Positions 7,187 through 15,546 are shown, numbered from the stretch's first letter. The stretch is 27,559 nucleotides of DNA from Actinomycetes bacterium (GCA_029779995.1 JAKOZM010000167.1:1-27559), one strand, 5' to 3'. Numbers and translations are program-made. The notes: generated by a model from the letters alone, not told the origin.

Positions 7187-8406
7187 TGCCGGACATCTTC
7201 TGGTTCCGTCGGGACCTGCGCACGTTCGACAATCCCGCGCTGGACGCCGCCGGACCGGACGCCGTGCGGATGTTCGTCCACGATCCGCACTTCGCGATCG
7301 TGGGCTCGCCGCGTGCGCAGTACCTGCAGGAGGCGTTGCGGCCGCTGGGCGTGGTCCACGTGACGGGCGATCCGGTGGCTGTGCTGCCCGCGCAGGCGGC
7401 GACCCAGGGCGCCCGCCGCGTGTTCTGCACCGGGGACTCCACCCCATACGCCGCCCGTCGTGACGAGGCCGTCGCCGAAGCCTTGGCGCAGGCCGGTGTG
7501 GAACTGGTGATGATCGATTCGCCGTACGCCGTCCCGCCTGGTGAGGTGCGCAACCAGAGCGGCGCCGGCTTTCGGGTGTTCACACCGTTCTATAAGGCGT
7601 GGCTCGCACGCGGCTGGGCGGCGCCTGCCTCGGCGCCAGATCCAACGCCAGCGGTGAAGCGCTGGCGGCAGTTTCGCGATGAGGGTCTGGCCGCTTACAA
7701 GCGTGACCGGGACCAGCCGGCATTGGATGCCACCAGTCGGCTGTCGGCCGCGCTGCACTTCGGACAACTTCATCCGCGCACGATCCTGGCCGACATTCCT
7801 GAACCGACGACAGATCCGTTCGCCCGTCAACTCGCGTGGCGGGAGTTCTGCGCCGACGTCCTGTGGCACCGGCCGCAGGCGGCCTGGGCGAGTCTGGACG
7901 AACGGTTCGACACAGATATGGAGTACTCCGCCGATCAGGCCCACTTCACCGCCTGGCAGCAGGGTCGCACCGGGTACCCGTTCGTCGATGCCGGTATGCG
8001 GCAGTTGCTGGCGGAGGGCTGGATGCACAACCGGCTGCGGATGGTCACCGCCAGTTTCCTGATCAAGGATCTGCACCTCCCCTGGCAATGGGGCGCGGCC
8101 TGGTTCATGAAACACCTCGTCGACGGTGACGTGGCCAACAACCAGCTCGGGTGGCAGTGGGTGGCAGGCTGCGGCACGGACGCGGCGCCCTACTTCCGGA
8201 TCTTCAATCCGGTCACGCAGGGCAAGAAGTTCGATCCCGATGGCACCTTCATCCGCCGGTATGTCCCGGAGCTTGCGGACGTGGCGGATCCCCATGAGCC
8301 GGGTATTCTCGCGCCCGACTATCCCGCGCCGATCGTTGACCACGGCCGCGAGCGCGAGGTAGCGCTGGCCCGCTTTCAGGCGCTGCCACCACGCACAGTG
8401 CGGTGA
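7186..8406 (+). CDS. phr: Deoxyribodipyrimidine photolyase (cryptochrome/photolyase family, class I)
   Basis: A 406-aa flavoprotein that uses blue light to split cyclobutane pyrimidine dimers in DNA. The N-terminal alpha/beta antenna-chromophore domain spans about 1-115 (IFWFRRDLR at 4-12). The FAD-binding helical domain follows, with TGYPFVDAGMRQL (262-274), WMHNRLRMVTASFL (279-292) and the strongly conserved DGDVANNQ...GWQW...TDAAPYFRIFNP block (313-342). W323/W325 belong to the electron-transfer region and N319 is at the flavin N5 position of bacterial CPD photolyases. At 406 aa it is shorter than E. coli PhrB (about 470), mainly in the N-terminal domain and linker. The antenna pigment (8-HDF or folate) cannot be told. 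Its ATG overlaps the ideR stop, so expression is tied to the iron repressor transcript. Class I CPD repair is the best call; a non-repair cryptochrome is less likely. Confidence 0.9.
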   Translation: MPDIFWFRRDLRTFDNPALDAAGPDAVRMFVHDPHFAIVGSPRAQYLQEALRPLGVVHVTGDPVAVLPAQAATQGARRVFCTGDSTPYAARRDEAVAEALAQAGVELVMIDSPYAVPPGEVRNQSGAGFRVFTPFYKAWLARGWAAPASAPDPTPAVKRWRQFRDEGLAAYKRDRDQPALDATSRLSAALHFGQLHPRTILADIPEPTTDPFARQLAWREFCADVLWHRPQAAWASLDERFDTDMEYSADQAHFTAWQQGRTGYPFVDAGMRQLLAEGWMHNRLRMVTASFLIKDLHLPWQWGAAWFMKHLVDGDVANNQLGWQWVAGCGTDAAPYFRIFNPVTQGKKFDPDGTFIRRYVPELADVADPHEPGILAPDYPAPIVDHGREREVALARFQALPPRTVR

Positions 8407-8445
8407 CGACCGGCGTGGCAGGGTACGTGCGGTGAACAGAAGTGG

Positions 8446-8451
8446 AACAAT
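8446..8451 (+). promoter_or_regulatory. -10 element for a probably leaderless parA transcript
   Basis: AACAAT ends 6 nt before the ATG at 8458, and no SD precedes the start. The spacing equals that seen at serC, ku, accA and others in this window. No clear -35 is visible. Confidence 0.35.
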
Positions 8452-8457
8452 GACCGG

Positions 8458-9264
8458 ATGGAAGCCCCGGTCGTCGCAGTCCTGAGTCTCAAGGGAGGCG
8501 TGGGCAAGACCACCGTCACCTTGGGCATTGCCAGTGCTGCCATGCACGAGGGACGGCGGGTTCTCGTCGTCGATCTGGATCCGCAGGCGAACGCCACCGC
8601 CGGCCTGGCGGTGCCGCAGACGCATGACTTCTCGACCTCGGACGTGTTGTATGACGGCCGGCCAGGTGTGGCCCTCGATGCGATCACGGCGACGGGCTGG
8701 GGTGAACTGGTCGACTGCATCCCGGCGGAACGGGCGCTGGAGCATCGGGCGGTTCCATCGGGCCACGATCCGGGCCGCCGTCTGCAGCGAGCCCTGCGCG
8801 GTGTGCGGGAACGCTACGACCTGATCCTGCTGGACTGCCCGCCATCGCTGGGTGAACTCACGCGCAACGCCCTGTTCGCCGCCACGCAGGCCGTCGTGGT
8901 CACGGAGCCGACGTACTTCGCGGTCCAGGGCGCCCAGCAGGCGGTGGAGGCCGTCTCGGTGGCCCGGCAGGAGGGGAACCGGGACCTGTCGGTGATCGCG
9001 ATCGTCCCCAACCGGACTCGCGCCACCCAGTCCGAGCACCGGTACCGGCTACAGGAGTTGCACGATGTGTTCGGCGATGTCGTGGCCGAACCGATCTCGG
9101 AACGCACCGCCATTCAGCAGGCGCAGGGTGCGGGCGTCCCCATCCATGCCTGGAAGAGCCGGGGAGCTGGTTCTGCGGCACGAACGTTCGACGACCTGCT
9201 GGGGCGCGTGGCCGATGTCACCGGCCGTGCCATGGTCACCGACCAAGCGAAATCGGAGAGCTGA
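8458..9264 (+). CDS. parA: ParA-family partition/positioning ATPase
   Basis: A 268-aa deviant-Walker ATPase of the ParA/Soj family, which forms ATP-dependent dimers on DNA and positions a cargo (plasmid, chromosome region or protein complex). Visible motifs are the deviant Walker A KGGVGKTT (12-19), the A' box DLDPQANAT (39-47) and Walker B LILLDCPPSLGE (122-133). There is no N-terminal HTH extension, so it is of the small type Ib class. The start is ATG with no SD and a -10 element 6 nt upstream. The stop overlaps the ATG of the next gene by one base, pairing it with a small ribbon-helix-helix-like protein. The usual chromosomal ParA is beside a large ParB near oriC with rnpA/gidB; none of these is here, so this is an additional, orphan ParA. 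Its cargo is unknown. Confidence 0.9.
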   Translation: MEAPVVAVLSLKGGVGKTTVTLGIASAAMHEGRRVLVVDLDPQANATAGLAVPQTHDFSTSDVLYDGRPGVALDAITATGWGELVDCIPAERALEHRAVPSGHDPGRRLQRALRGVRERYDLILLDCPPSLGELTRNALFAATQAVVVTEPTYFAVQGAQQAVEAVSVARQEGNRDLSVIAIVPNRTRATQSEHRYRLQELHDVFGDVVAEPISERTAIQQAQGAGVPIHAWKSRGAGSAARTFDDLLGRVADVTGRAMVTDQAKSES

Positions 9265-9569
9265 TGATCAATCCACCGCCTCGACCTGCATTGCGCAAGG
9301 CCCCGGACTCGGACGTCCATCCGGTAGCTGCGGCCCCTCCGGTCGTGCCCGCGCCACGCCCGGCCGAGTTGCGGCCCGTCATGGGGATCGGGGGGCACAC
9401 CTCTGACACCCTCGTGCGGCGCGGGGCCAAGAAGGAGAAGAAGTCGACGCTTGAGGTCAAGGTCAGCAAGTCGGTGCTCAAGGCCGCCAGGCAGTCGGCA
9501 AAGGCCAAGGGCGACAGCCTCGATGACGTGGTCACGGCGGCGCTGCGCGGGTACATCGCTCGGGCTTGA
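9264..9569 (+). CDS. Small ParA partner with probable ribbon-helix-helix domain
   Basis: A 101-aa protein coupled to parA (TGATG). Residues 1-50 are Pro/Ala-rich and probably disordered. Residues 58-99 start with a basic patch (GAKKEKK) and contain KSTLEVKVSKSVLKAARQ followed by a second helix ending ALRGYI. This pattern of one short strand and two helices fits a ribbon-helix-helix DNA-binding domain. A disordered N-terminus plus RHH fold is the design of ParG-type centromere-binding partners of ParF/ParA ATPases, where the flexible arm stimulates ATP hydrolysis. I therefore read it as the partner or adaptor of the preceding ATPase. The RHH assignment is from pattern and not from a close named homologue. 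Nothing else in the sequence tells the DNA site or cargo. Confidence 0.7.
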   Translation: MINPPPRPALRKAPDSDVHPVAAAPPVVPAPRPAELRPVMGIGGHTSDTLVRRGAKKEKKSTLEVKVSKSVLKAARQSAKAKGDSLDDVVTAALRGYIARA

Positions 9570-9752
9570 GGTCGCGACCCAGGCTCTTGCACCCCATGCG
9601 TTCGTCGGCGGTTGGTCGGTCATGGCCGCGACGTGCGGTGGCAAAGGACAACAACATCGGAAGCAGGTGCCTGGAGGTCGCTCAAGGGGTGCGGGGCGCG
9701 AGACGACCGGATGTGGTGGTCACCCTAGTGCAAACGGGCGTCTGAGCTGGCG

Positions 9753-10406
9753 TCACGGCGCCAGCCGCTGCACCCTCCAGGCGCTCACATCGTCGAGATC
9801 AGCCGTCCCTGTGGAAGCGGTGCAGCGCAACCGGTCGTGCAGACGACTCGGTTGACCCTGCCAGAACTCCAGCGAGCGCGCGCGGACCAGGTAGCCGCCC
9901 CACTGGTCGGGGCGCGGCACATCGCCGGGAAATCGCGCGGCCGCCTCGTCGAGGCGCTGCCGCAGATACTGCTTGTCCGGGATCACCGCCGACTGCGACG
10001 AGGCCCAGGCGCCGAGCCGGGCCTCGCGGGGGCGGCTGGTGAAGTACGCATCCGACTCGGCGCCGGGCAGACGTTCGGCGACGCCGGTCACTCGGACCTG
10101 CCGGTGCTGCGGCTGCCAGTGGAAACACAGCCCGATCTGGGGGTTCCCGGCGAGGTGCCGGCCCTTGTCGCTGTCGTAGTTGGTGAAGAAGACGAACCCG
10201 GTGGGGATCACTTCTTTGCACAGCAGGATCCGGACGTGGGGTTGCCCCGACTCATCGACGGTGGCCGCGGCCATCGCGTTGGGTTCCTCGATGTTCGCGG
10301 CGACCGCCTCGTCGAGCCATTTGCGGAACTGTGCCAGCGGGGTGGCCGCGAGATCCTGCTCACCAAGGGGCTCGGACTGATAGTCGACTCTGCGAATCTC
10401 GTTCAT
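9753..10406 (-). CDS. pdxH: Pyridoxine/pyridoxamine 5'-phosphate oxidase
   Basis: A 217-aa FMN-dependent oxidase that makes pyridoxal 5'-phosphate from pyridoxine or pyridoxamine phosphate. Family landmarks are the N-terminal RVDYQSEPL, MAAATVDESGQPHVRILLCK, FFTNYDSDKGRHLAGNP, CFHWQPQHRQVRV, the FTSRPREARLGAWASSQS segment, and the C-terminal WQGQPSRLHDRL and VQRLAP. The Arg and His of RLHDR are active-site residues in E. coli PdxH. The ATG at 10404-10406 is preferred to the GTG at 10442. A -10 hexamer ends one base before that GTG, so transcription would begin inside it, and AGGCGG precedes the ATG. It is divergent from citrate synthase and near serC, whose product is a PLP enzyme also used in PLP synthesis in some bacteria. 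Confidence 0.93.
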   Translation of the reverse strand: MNEIRRVDYQSEPLGEQDLAATPLAQFRKWLDEAVAANIEEPNAMAAATVDESGQPHVRILLCKEVIPTGFVFFTNYDSDKGRHLAGNPQIGLCFHWQPQHRQVRVTGVAERLPGAESDAYFTSRPREARLGAWASSQSAVIPDKQYLRQRLDEAAARFPGDVPRPDQWGGYLVRARSLEFWQGQPSRLHDRLRCTASTGTADLDDVSAWRVQRLAP

Positions 10407-10443
10407 TTCCGCCTCGGGGCCACGTGGTTGAACCTGTGGCACT

Positions 10444-10449
10444 AGGTTA
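10444..10449 (-). promoter_or_regulatory. -10 element of pdxH
   Basis: TAACCT on the minus strand fits TANNNT and predicts a start near 10437, giving a leader of about 30 nt before the ATG at 10406. The divergent citrate synthase promoter begins at the next base, so the two promoters overlap back to back. Confidence 0.35.
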
Positions 10450-10477
10450 TTGACCTGAAGGTGTCTTCACGAACGCT
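10450..10477 (+). promoter_or_regulatory. Candidate promoter of citrate synthase 2
   Basis: TTGACC (10450-10455) is a good -35. With a 16-nt spacer the -10 would be AACGCT (10472-10477), a weak match. Transcription would then begin close to GTG 10483 or the ATG at 10489. Confidence 0.3.
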
Positions 10478-10488
10478 GGAGTGTGCAG

Positions 10489-11631
10489 ATGAGTGATTTT
10501 GTGCAGGGTCTCGAGGGTGTCATTGCCTTCGAGACTGAGATCGCGGAGCCGGACAAGGAAGGTAGCTCACTGCGCTACCGCGGAGTGGACATCGAGGACC
10601 TGGTGGGTCGGGTGTCCTTCGGCAACGTCTGGGGTCTGCTCGTGGACAACGAGTTCAACCCCGGGCTGCCACCGGCAGAGCAGTTCCCGATCCCTGTGCA
10701 CTCCGGGGATGTCCGAGTCGATGTCCAGTCCGCGATCGCGATGCTGGCGCCCGCATGGGGTCTGCAGCCCCTGCTGGACGTGGATGACGACACCGCCCGC
10801 GAGGACCTCGCCCACGTCTCCGTCATGGCGATGTCGTTCGTCGCCCAGTCCGCGCGCGGCCTCGGGCAGCCGATGGTGCCGCAGGCGCAGATCGACAAGG
10901 CCAAGACGATCGTCGAGCGCTTCATGGTGCGCTGGCGCGGCGAGCCGGACCCGCGCCACGTGCAGGCAGTCGATGCCTACTTCGTCTCCGCAGCCGAGCA
11001 CGGAATGAACGCCTCGACCTTCACCTCACGGGTCATCGCCTCCACGGGAGCCGACGTCGCGGCAGCCATCTCGGGGGCGGTCGGAGCGATGAGCGGACCG
11101 TTGCACGGTGGTGCGCCCAGCCGGGTGCTCGGCATGATCGAGGAGATCGAACGCTCGGGGGATGCCGAAGCCTACGTCAAGGGGGTGCTGGACCGCGGCG
11201 AACGCCTGATGGGTTTCGGACACCGCGTCTACCGGGCCGAGGACCCGCGGGCACGTGTCCTGCGGCGCACCGCCCGCGAACTCGACGCCCCCCGCTTCGA
11301 GGCTGCCGAGGCCCTCGAGAAGGCGGCCCTCAGCGAGTTGCGGGCACGCCGCCCGGATCGCGTCCTGGAGACCAACGTGGAGTTCTGGGCAGCTATCGTG
11401 CTGGACTTCGCGGAGGTCCCGGCGCACATGTTCACCTCCATGTTCACGTGTGCTCGGCTGGCGGGCTGGAGTGCCCACATCCTGGAGCAGAAGCGGACGG
11501 GTCGCCTGATCCGGCCGTCGGCACGGTACGTGGGTCCGGCGCCGCGCCGGCCGGAGGACGTCCCGGGCTGGGATCCGGTCATGGTCGCCCCGAGTGGTTA
11601 CCAGCCGGAGGTGGGTTTCCGCGTCGAGTGA
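10489..11631 (+). CDS. citA: Citrate synthase 2 (citrate synthase family)
   Basis: A 380-aa citrate synthase-fold enzyme, which condenses oxaloacetate with acetyl-CoA (or propionyl-CoA for methylcitrate synthases). Family residues seen are H171 in AEHGMNAST, H206 in GPLHGGA and H245 in GFGHRVYRAEDPR, the last two matching the two catalytic histidines of pig citrate synthase. The third catalytic residue, Asp in the usual NVDFY/NVDAH motif, is Glu298 here (NVEFWAAIVLDF), which I believe is a feature of actinobacterial citrate synthase 2. The C-terminal MFTCARLAGWSAHILEQ and RTGRLIRP are conserved. Two starts are possible: ATG 10489, with CTGGAG 8 nt upstream, and GTG 10483, which would suit a leaderless message; they differ by two residues. 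The gene is divergent from pdxH and followed by serC, an arrangement resembling that near mycobacterial citA and serC. Confidence 0.9.
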   Translation: MSDFVQGLEGVIAFETEIAEPDKEGSSLRYRGVDIEDLVGRVSFGNVWGLLVDNEFNPGLPPAEQFPIPVHSGDVRVDVQSAIAMLAPAWGLQPLLDVDDDTAREDLAHVSVMAMSFVAQSARGLGQPMVPQAQIDKAKTIVERFMVRWRGEPDPRHVQAVDAYFVSAAEHGMNASTFTSRVIASTGADVAAAISGAVGAMSGPLHGGAPSRVLGMIEEIERSGDAEAYVKGVLDRGERLMGFGHRVYRAEDPRARVLRRTARELDAPRFEAAEALEKAALSELRARRPDRVLETNVEFWAAIVLDFAEVPAHMFTSMFTCARLAGWSAHILEQKRTGRLIRPSARYVGPAPRRPEDVPGWDPVMVAPSGYQPEVGFRVE

Positions 11632-11686
11632 GCTGTGCGGCGCTGACGTCGGTGGGGTGAGCCGGGAGCAACGGGGGCCGACGATC

Positions 11687-12817
<1,131 letters not shown>

Positions 12818-12829
12818 CCTGGGAGCACC

Positions 12830-13285
12830 ATGAGTGACTATCCCACGATGCAGATCCCGCCCTCCGGCCCTCCGGAGGAGCCCGAACCTGAGCAGAAGAC
12901 GTCCAAACTGCCGATCATCGTGGCAGTGCTGCTGGCGATCCTGTTGGGTCTGGGCGCCGGAGCACTGTGGGCGTCCCGTAGCAACTCCAGTGACCCGGAT
13001 CCGACGGCCACGCCGACGGTGACGCGGTCCGCGTCGCCCACCCGAACGACAGCGGCGCCCACCACGGCGGCGCCCACGACCGTGGCCCCCACCTCGGCGG
13101 CACCGACCACCGCTACCGCGACGCCCACCCCCGCGAGCCCGACGCCCACGCCAACTCGCACGAAGACGCCTAAGCCCACGGTGACGACCAGCAGCCCGCC
13201 GCTGGAGGAGGAGGTCGAACCGACCCAAGCGCCCCCGTCGGCGGTCTCCGGTGAGGGTGACTTCGAGACGTCCGGGGCTCCGTGA
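12830..13285 (+). CDS. Single-pass membrane protein with Thr/Pro/Ala-rich external tail
   Basis: A 151-aa protein with a short Pro/Glu-rich cytoplasmic N-terminus (1-26), one transmembrane helix (about 28-47, followed by WASR), and a long low-complexity tail of Thr, Pro, Ala and Ser (55-130) ending in an acidic segment (EEEVEP, then GEGDFE). The tail has repeated APTT-like units and looks like a wall-spanning or O-mannosylated stalk, common in actinobacterial surface proteins. No catalytic domain is present. GGGAG sits about 5 nt before the ATG. It starts 12 nt after serC and is probably in the same transcript. I do not recognise a named family. The tail composition makes homology searches unreliable. 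Confidence 0.75.
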   Translation: MSDYPTMQIPPSGPPEEPEPEQKTSKLPIIVAVLLAILLGLGAGALWASRSNSSDPDPTATPTVTRSASPTRTTAAPTTAAPTTVAPTSAAPTTATATPTPASPTPTPTRTKTPKPTVTTSSPPLEEEVEPTQAPPSAVSGEGDFETSGAP

Positions 13286-13286
13286 G

Positions 13287-13373
13287 GTGGATCCGCGGAC
13301 TCGGCGGCTGGTCACCCTCGGTGTGCTCATCGGCCTCATCGTGTTGATCGTGGTCTTGGCTGCCATCCGCTGA
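13287..13373 (+). CDS. Possible 28-aa small membrane peptide
   Basis: A short frame starts at GTG, one base after the stop of the Thr/Pro-rich protein, and ends in TGA. It would encode a basic start (VDPRTRR) followed by one strongly hydrophobic helix (LGVLIGLIVLIVVLAAI). That charge pattern (positive inside, then a 20-residue helix) is what a single-pass micropeptide looks like. There is no SD, so it would rely on re-initiation after the upstream stop. It could also be chance, because GC-rich codons for Val, Leu and Ile give hydrophobic frames. Function unknown. Confidence 0.4.
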   Translation: MDPRTRRLVTLGVLIGLIVLIVVLAAIR

Positions 13374-13394
13374 GCCGTGCGAAATCACCGGTAG

Positions 13395-13400
13395 TACGGT
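13395..13400 (+). promoter_or_regulatory. -10 element for the DUF2530/DUF3027 transcript
   Basis: TACGGT ends 6 nt before GTG 13407. If used, it would give a leaderless message for the DUF2530, DUF3027 and DUF2771 genes. It competes with the idea of an SD (GGAGA) serving GTG 13413. Confidence 0.4.
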
Positions 13401-13406
13401 CGGAGA

Positions 13407-13631
13407 GTGGACGTGGAGCCCTTGGACGAGGACGGTGTTGTTGCCGTCGCTAGTGGGACGGTCGCCTGGCTCGTGGCCTTCGCCGTCATGGCGTTGTTCT
13501 TCCGCGATGATCTCGCAGCGCACAACACCAGTTGGTGGCTCGGCGTCTGCTTGGTCGGGGTGGTTCTGGGTGCGCTGGGTCTGGCGTACACCATCCGTCG
13601 GCGCACCGTGTACCGGAAGGCTCGTCAGTGA
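13407..13631 (+). CDS. DUF2530-like two-helix membrane protein
   Basis: A 74-aa protein with an acidic N-terminus, a first membrane helix (about 15-32, WLVAFAVMALFF), a short loop containing SWWLG, and a second helix (about 43-62), followed by a basic end (RRRTVYRKAR). The pattern and its place beside the DUF3027 gene match the DUF2530 family. These are small actinobacterial membrane proteins of unknown function. Start choice: GTG 13407 is exactly 6 nt after a -10 hexamer and would be leaderless; GTG 13413 in the same frame is 6 nt after GGAGA. The stop overlaps the next start (GTGA), so it is coupled to the DUF3027 gene. Confidence 0.75.
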   Translation: MDVEPLDEDGVVAVASGTVAWLVAFAVMALFFRDDLAAHNTSWWLGVCLVGVVLGALGLAYTIRRRTVYRKARQ

Positions 13632-14659
13632 GTGATGACATAGAACTGCCAACGCTCGTCGTTGGGCGTGAGCGAGCGGCGGCCGTCACTGATGAGGTGG
13701 ACTGGTCAGCCGATGAGTTATGTGCCGGTGCGGTCGAGGTGGCCCGGCAGGCCCTGCTCGAAGAGGTTGATGCCAGTCAGATCGGCGATCCGGTCGGGTT
13801 GGTGGCGGAAGGGCCCTTGGTGGTCACCCACTACTTCGACGGGTATGTGCCCGGATATGTGGGATGGCGCTGGGCGGTGACGCTCACCCGCGCGCCGGAC
13901 TCCGAGGTGGTCACCGTTGACGAGACGGCGCTGGTTCCTGACGCACACGCATTGCTGGCACCGATCTGGCTGCCATGGAAGAACCGCATCCGGTCCGGGG
14001 ACCTGGGTGCCGGTGACGTCATGGTCACCGAGGTCGATGACCCCCGCCTGGTCGCTGGTCTGACCGACAACGATGCGCCCGATCCGCAGGACCCCGTGCT
14101 GCTCCCGCCGCAGTGGGAGCTCGGGTTGGGCCGCGAACGGATGCTCAGTCCGCAGGGCCGCAGCGAGGCGGCCCACCGCTGGTACCGCGAGGTCGGGCCC
14201 CGGTCCCAGATCGCGCGCGCAGCCGATCTGGACTGCGCCACCTGCGGATTCCTGCTGCTCATCGGCGGACCGATGGGGCAGGCCTTCGGTATCTGCGCCA
14301 ATGGCTTCTCGCCGGTCGACGGCCGCATCGTGGCGATGGACTTCGGATGTGGTGCGCACAGCGAAACCGTGGAGCGCCCCATGGTCCCGGTCGCCGAGAT
14401 CGTGGTTGATGAGGTGGGTTACGACCAGGTGAGCGCGGACGAGCCGGCTGAACCGGACGAGACCATGAGGCAGGACGACGAGCACGACGCCGAGGTCAGT
14501 GAGCCAGCCGACGAGTCGGTGTCCCAAGAGGCCACCGGTGATGACCTCGACGTCGCTGCCAGCGAGACCGAGGAGCCTGCCGAAACGCCGCAGGTGCACA
14601 ACGGCGCCGACCAGGATCATGAAACGATGGTGGGGATCGATCCCGAGGAGGGCTCATGA
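13628..14659 (+). CDS. DUF3027 family protein
   Basis: A 343-aa cytoplasmic protein of the actinobacterial DUF3027 family, function unknown. The conserved body spans about 1-265. It includes THYFDGYVPGYVGWRWAVT (67-85), IWLPWKNRIR (113-122) and RWYREVGPRS (184-193), then a cysteine-rich part: C203-x2-C206 (DCATCGF), C223 (GICAN) and C241 followed by H244 (GCGAHSE). Those Cys/His residues could bind zinc, which is inference. The C-terminal 80 residues are highly acidic, rich in Glu, Asp and Ala, and probably disordered. The GTG start overlaps the DUF2530 stop by four bases, and its own stop overlaps the lipoprotein start (ATGA), so three genes form one coupled unit. A homologue lies near serC in Mycobacterium (Rv0883c), which supports the vertical origin of this cluster. 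Confidence 0.88.
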   Translation: MSDDIELPTLVVGRERAAAVTDEVDWSADELCAGAVEVARQALLEEVDASQIGDPVGLVAEGPLVVTHYFDGYVPGYVGWRWAVTLTRAPDSEVVTVDETALVPDAHALLAPIWLPWKNRIRSGDLGAGDVMVTEVDDPRLVAGLTDNDAPDPQDPVLLPPQWELGLGRERMLSPQGRSEAAHRWYREVGPRSQIARAADLDCATCGFLLLIGGPMGQAFGICANGFSPVDGRIVAMDFGCGAHSETVERPMVPVAEIVVDEVGYDQVSADEPAEPDETMRQDDEHDAEVSEPADESVSQEATGDDLDVAASETEEPAETPQVHNGADQDHETMVGIDPEEGS

Positions 14660-15105
14660 AGAAGGTGGCCGGTGTGGTCATGGCAGTTGCCGCGACAGCC
14701 GCGTTGGCGTCGTGCGAGAAGCCGCCGCCGCGGGTGACCTTCGTGACCGGGACCACTTCGGAATGGGTCGCCCCGACCTGCTTCTCCTGGGGTGGTCAGG
14801 TCGACGCGCAGCAGTGCCTCACCGATGCTGCCCAGAAGGCTGCCAGCGGTCAGACAGTGCGCTTGAACGTCGTGCCCGATAACACCGTCGGCATCAGCGT
14901 TGATCCTTCGGTGGCTGAGAGCGGGTGGACACCGGTCCTGGCGGGTACGCCCCTTACCGAGCAACCGCTGACGGACACCTACTTCCGGTTCACCTTCCCA
15001 CGGGTGCAGCCAAACGACCAGGGTTATCCGTTGGCCGTGGTCGTGCAGGGCGACACCGATCCCGGCGTCTGGGCCGTGCGGATCGACGTGCAGAAGACCG
15101 GCTGA
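14656..15105 (+). CDS. DUF2771-like lipoprotein
   Basis: A 149-aa exported lipoprotein. The signal peptide has a lipobox LASC with Cys20 as the acylated residue, so the mature protein sits on the outer face of the membrane. The mature part (21-149) is rich in beta-strand patterns, with two cysteines (C42, C54) that may pair. It ends in WAVRIDVQKTG. Size, lipobox and place directly after the DUF3027 gene fit the DUF2771 family of actinobacteria, which has no known function. The ATG overlaps the upstream TGA (ATGA). The gene is convergent with the cold-shock gene, with only 9 nt between stops and no obvious terminator. Confidence 0.75.
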   Translation: MKKVAGVVMAVAATAALASCEKPPPRVTFVTGTTSEWVAPTCFSWGGQVDAQQCLTDAAQKAASGQTVRLNVVPDNTVGISVDPSVAESGWTPVLAGTPLTEQPLTDTYFRFTFPRVQPNDQGYPLAVVVQGDTDPGVWAVRIDVQKTG

Positions 15106-15114
15106 GCCGACCTT

Positions 15115-15492
15115 TCAGACGTCCAGCTGATCGGCGACGGCCCGCAGCAGCCGTGCGGTCTTCTGCGCTTTGGCGTCCTCGGGGTAACGGCCCGAGCGCA
15201 GTTGATTACCGATGCCGTCGAGCAGTTTGATCAGATCTTCAACCACCGGGCTCATCTCTTCAGCGGGACGCCGGCGGGCCTTGACGACGCTGACCTGCTC
15301 GAGCAGCGTCACGGACAGCGCCTGCTTACCCTTGCGGCCGTCGACCACGCCGAACTGCACCTTGGAGCCTGGCTTGAGTGCCACCCCAGGCTCGACGGCG
15401 CTGGCATGCACGAACACCTCGCCGCCATCATCGTCGGCAAGGAAACCGAAACCCTTGTCGGTGTCGAACCATTTGACTGTGCCGGAAGGCAT
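15115..15492 (-). CDS. Cold-shock domain protein with C-terminal extension (CspB-like)
   Basis: A 125-aa single-stranded nucleic-acid-binding protein. Residues 1-65 form a standard cold-shock domain with GTVKWFDTDKGFGFL (RNP1 KGFGFL at 13-18) and VFVHAS (RNP2, 26-31). The rest (about 70-125) is an extra helical part not found in classical 67-70-aa Csp proteins. It starts with a basic patch (KARRRP) and ends RLLRAVADQLDV. The same long form is known in actinobacteria (for example mycobacterial CspB, about 135 aa). AGGAG lies about 9 nt before the ATG. It is probably an RNA chaperone. The role of the extension is unknown. Confidence 0.92.
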   Translation of the reverse strand: MPSGTVKWFDTDKGFGFLADDDGGEVFVHASAVEPGVALKPGSKVQFGVVDGRKGKQALSVTLLEQVSVVKARRRPAEEMSPVVEDLIKLLDGIGNQLRSGRYPEDAKAQKTARLLRAVADQLDV

Positions 15493-15524
15493 GCGAATAA
15501 CTCCTAGAACTGGGATAAACCACC

Positions 15525-15530
15525 AGTCTA
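15525..15530 (-). promoter_or_regulatory. -10 element of the cold-shock gene
   Basis: TAGACT on the minus strand predicts a start near 15518 and a leader of about 26 nt that includes the AGGAG ribosome site. This gene is therefore leadered, unlike several neighbours. Confidence 0.4.
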
Positions 15531-15546
15531 CCCGTTGCGCGGCAGG

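Noticed and set aside
6877..9039. A 720-codon minus-strand frame opposite ideR, the photolyase and parA
   Set aside because: It runs across three well-supported genes, has shadow-like composition and no recognisable motif.
9570..9752. Possible gene or RNA between the RHH-like gene and pdxH
   Set aside because: Only a 10-bp palindrome (GGTCGCGACC, 9570-9579) stands out; no coding frame with a start signal and no terminator-like T-run.
11650..11686. Terminator between citrate synthase and serC (CGTCGG ... CCGACG)
   Set aside because: Six base pairs around a loop of about 25 nt and no T-run; likely chance in GC-rich DNA.
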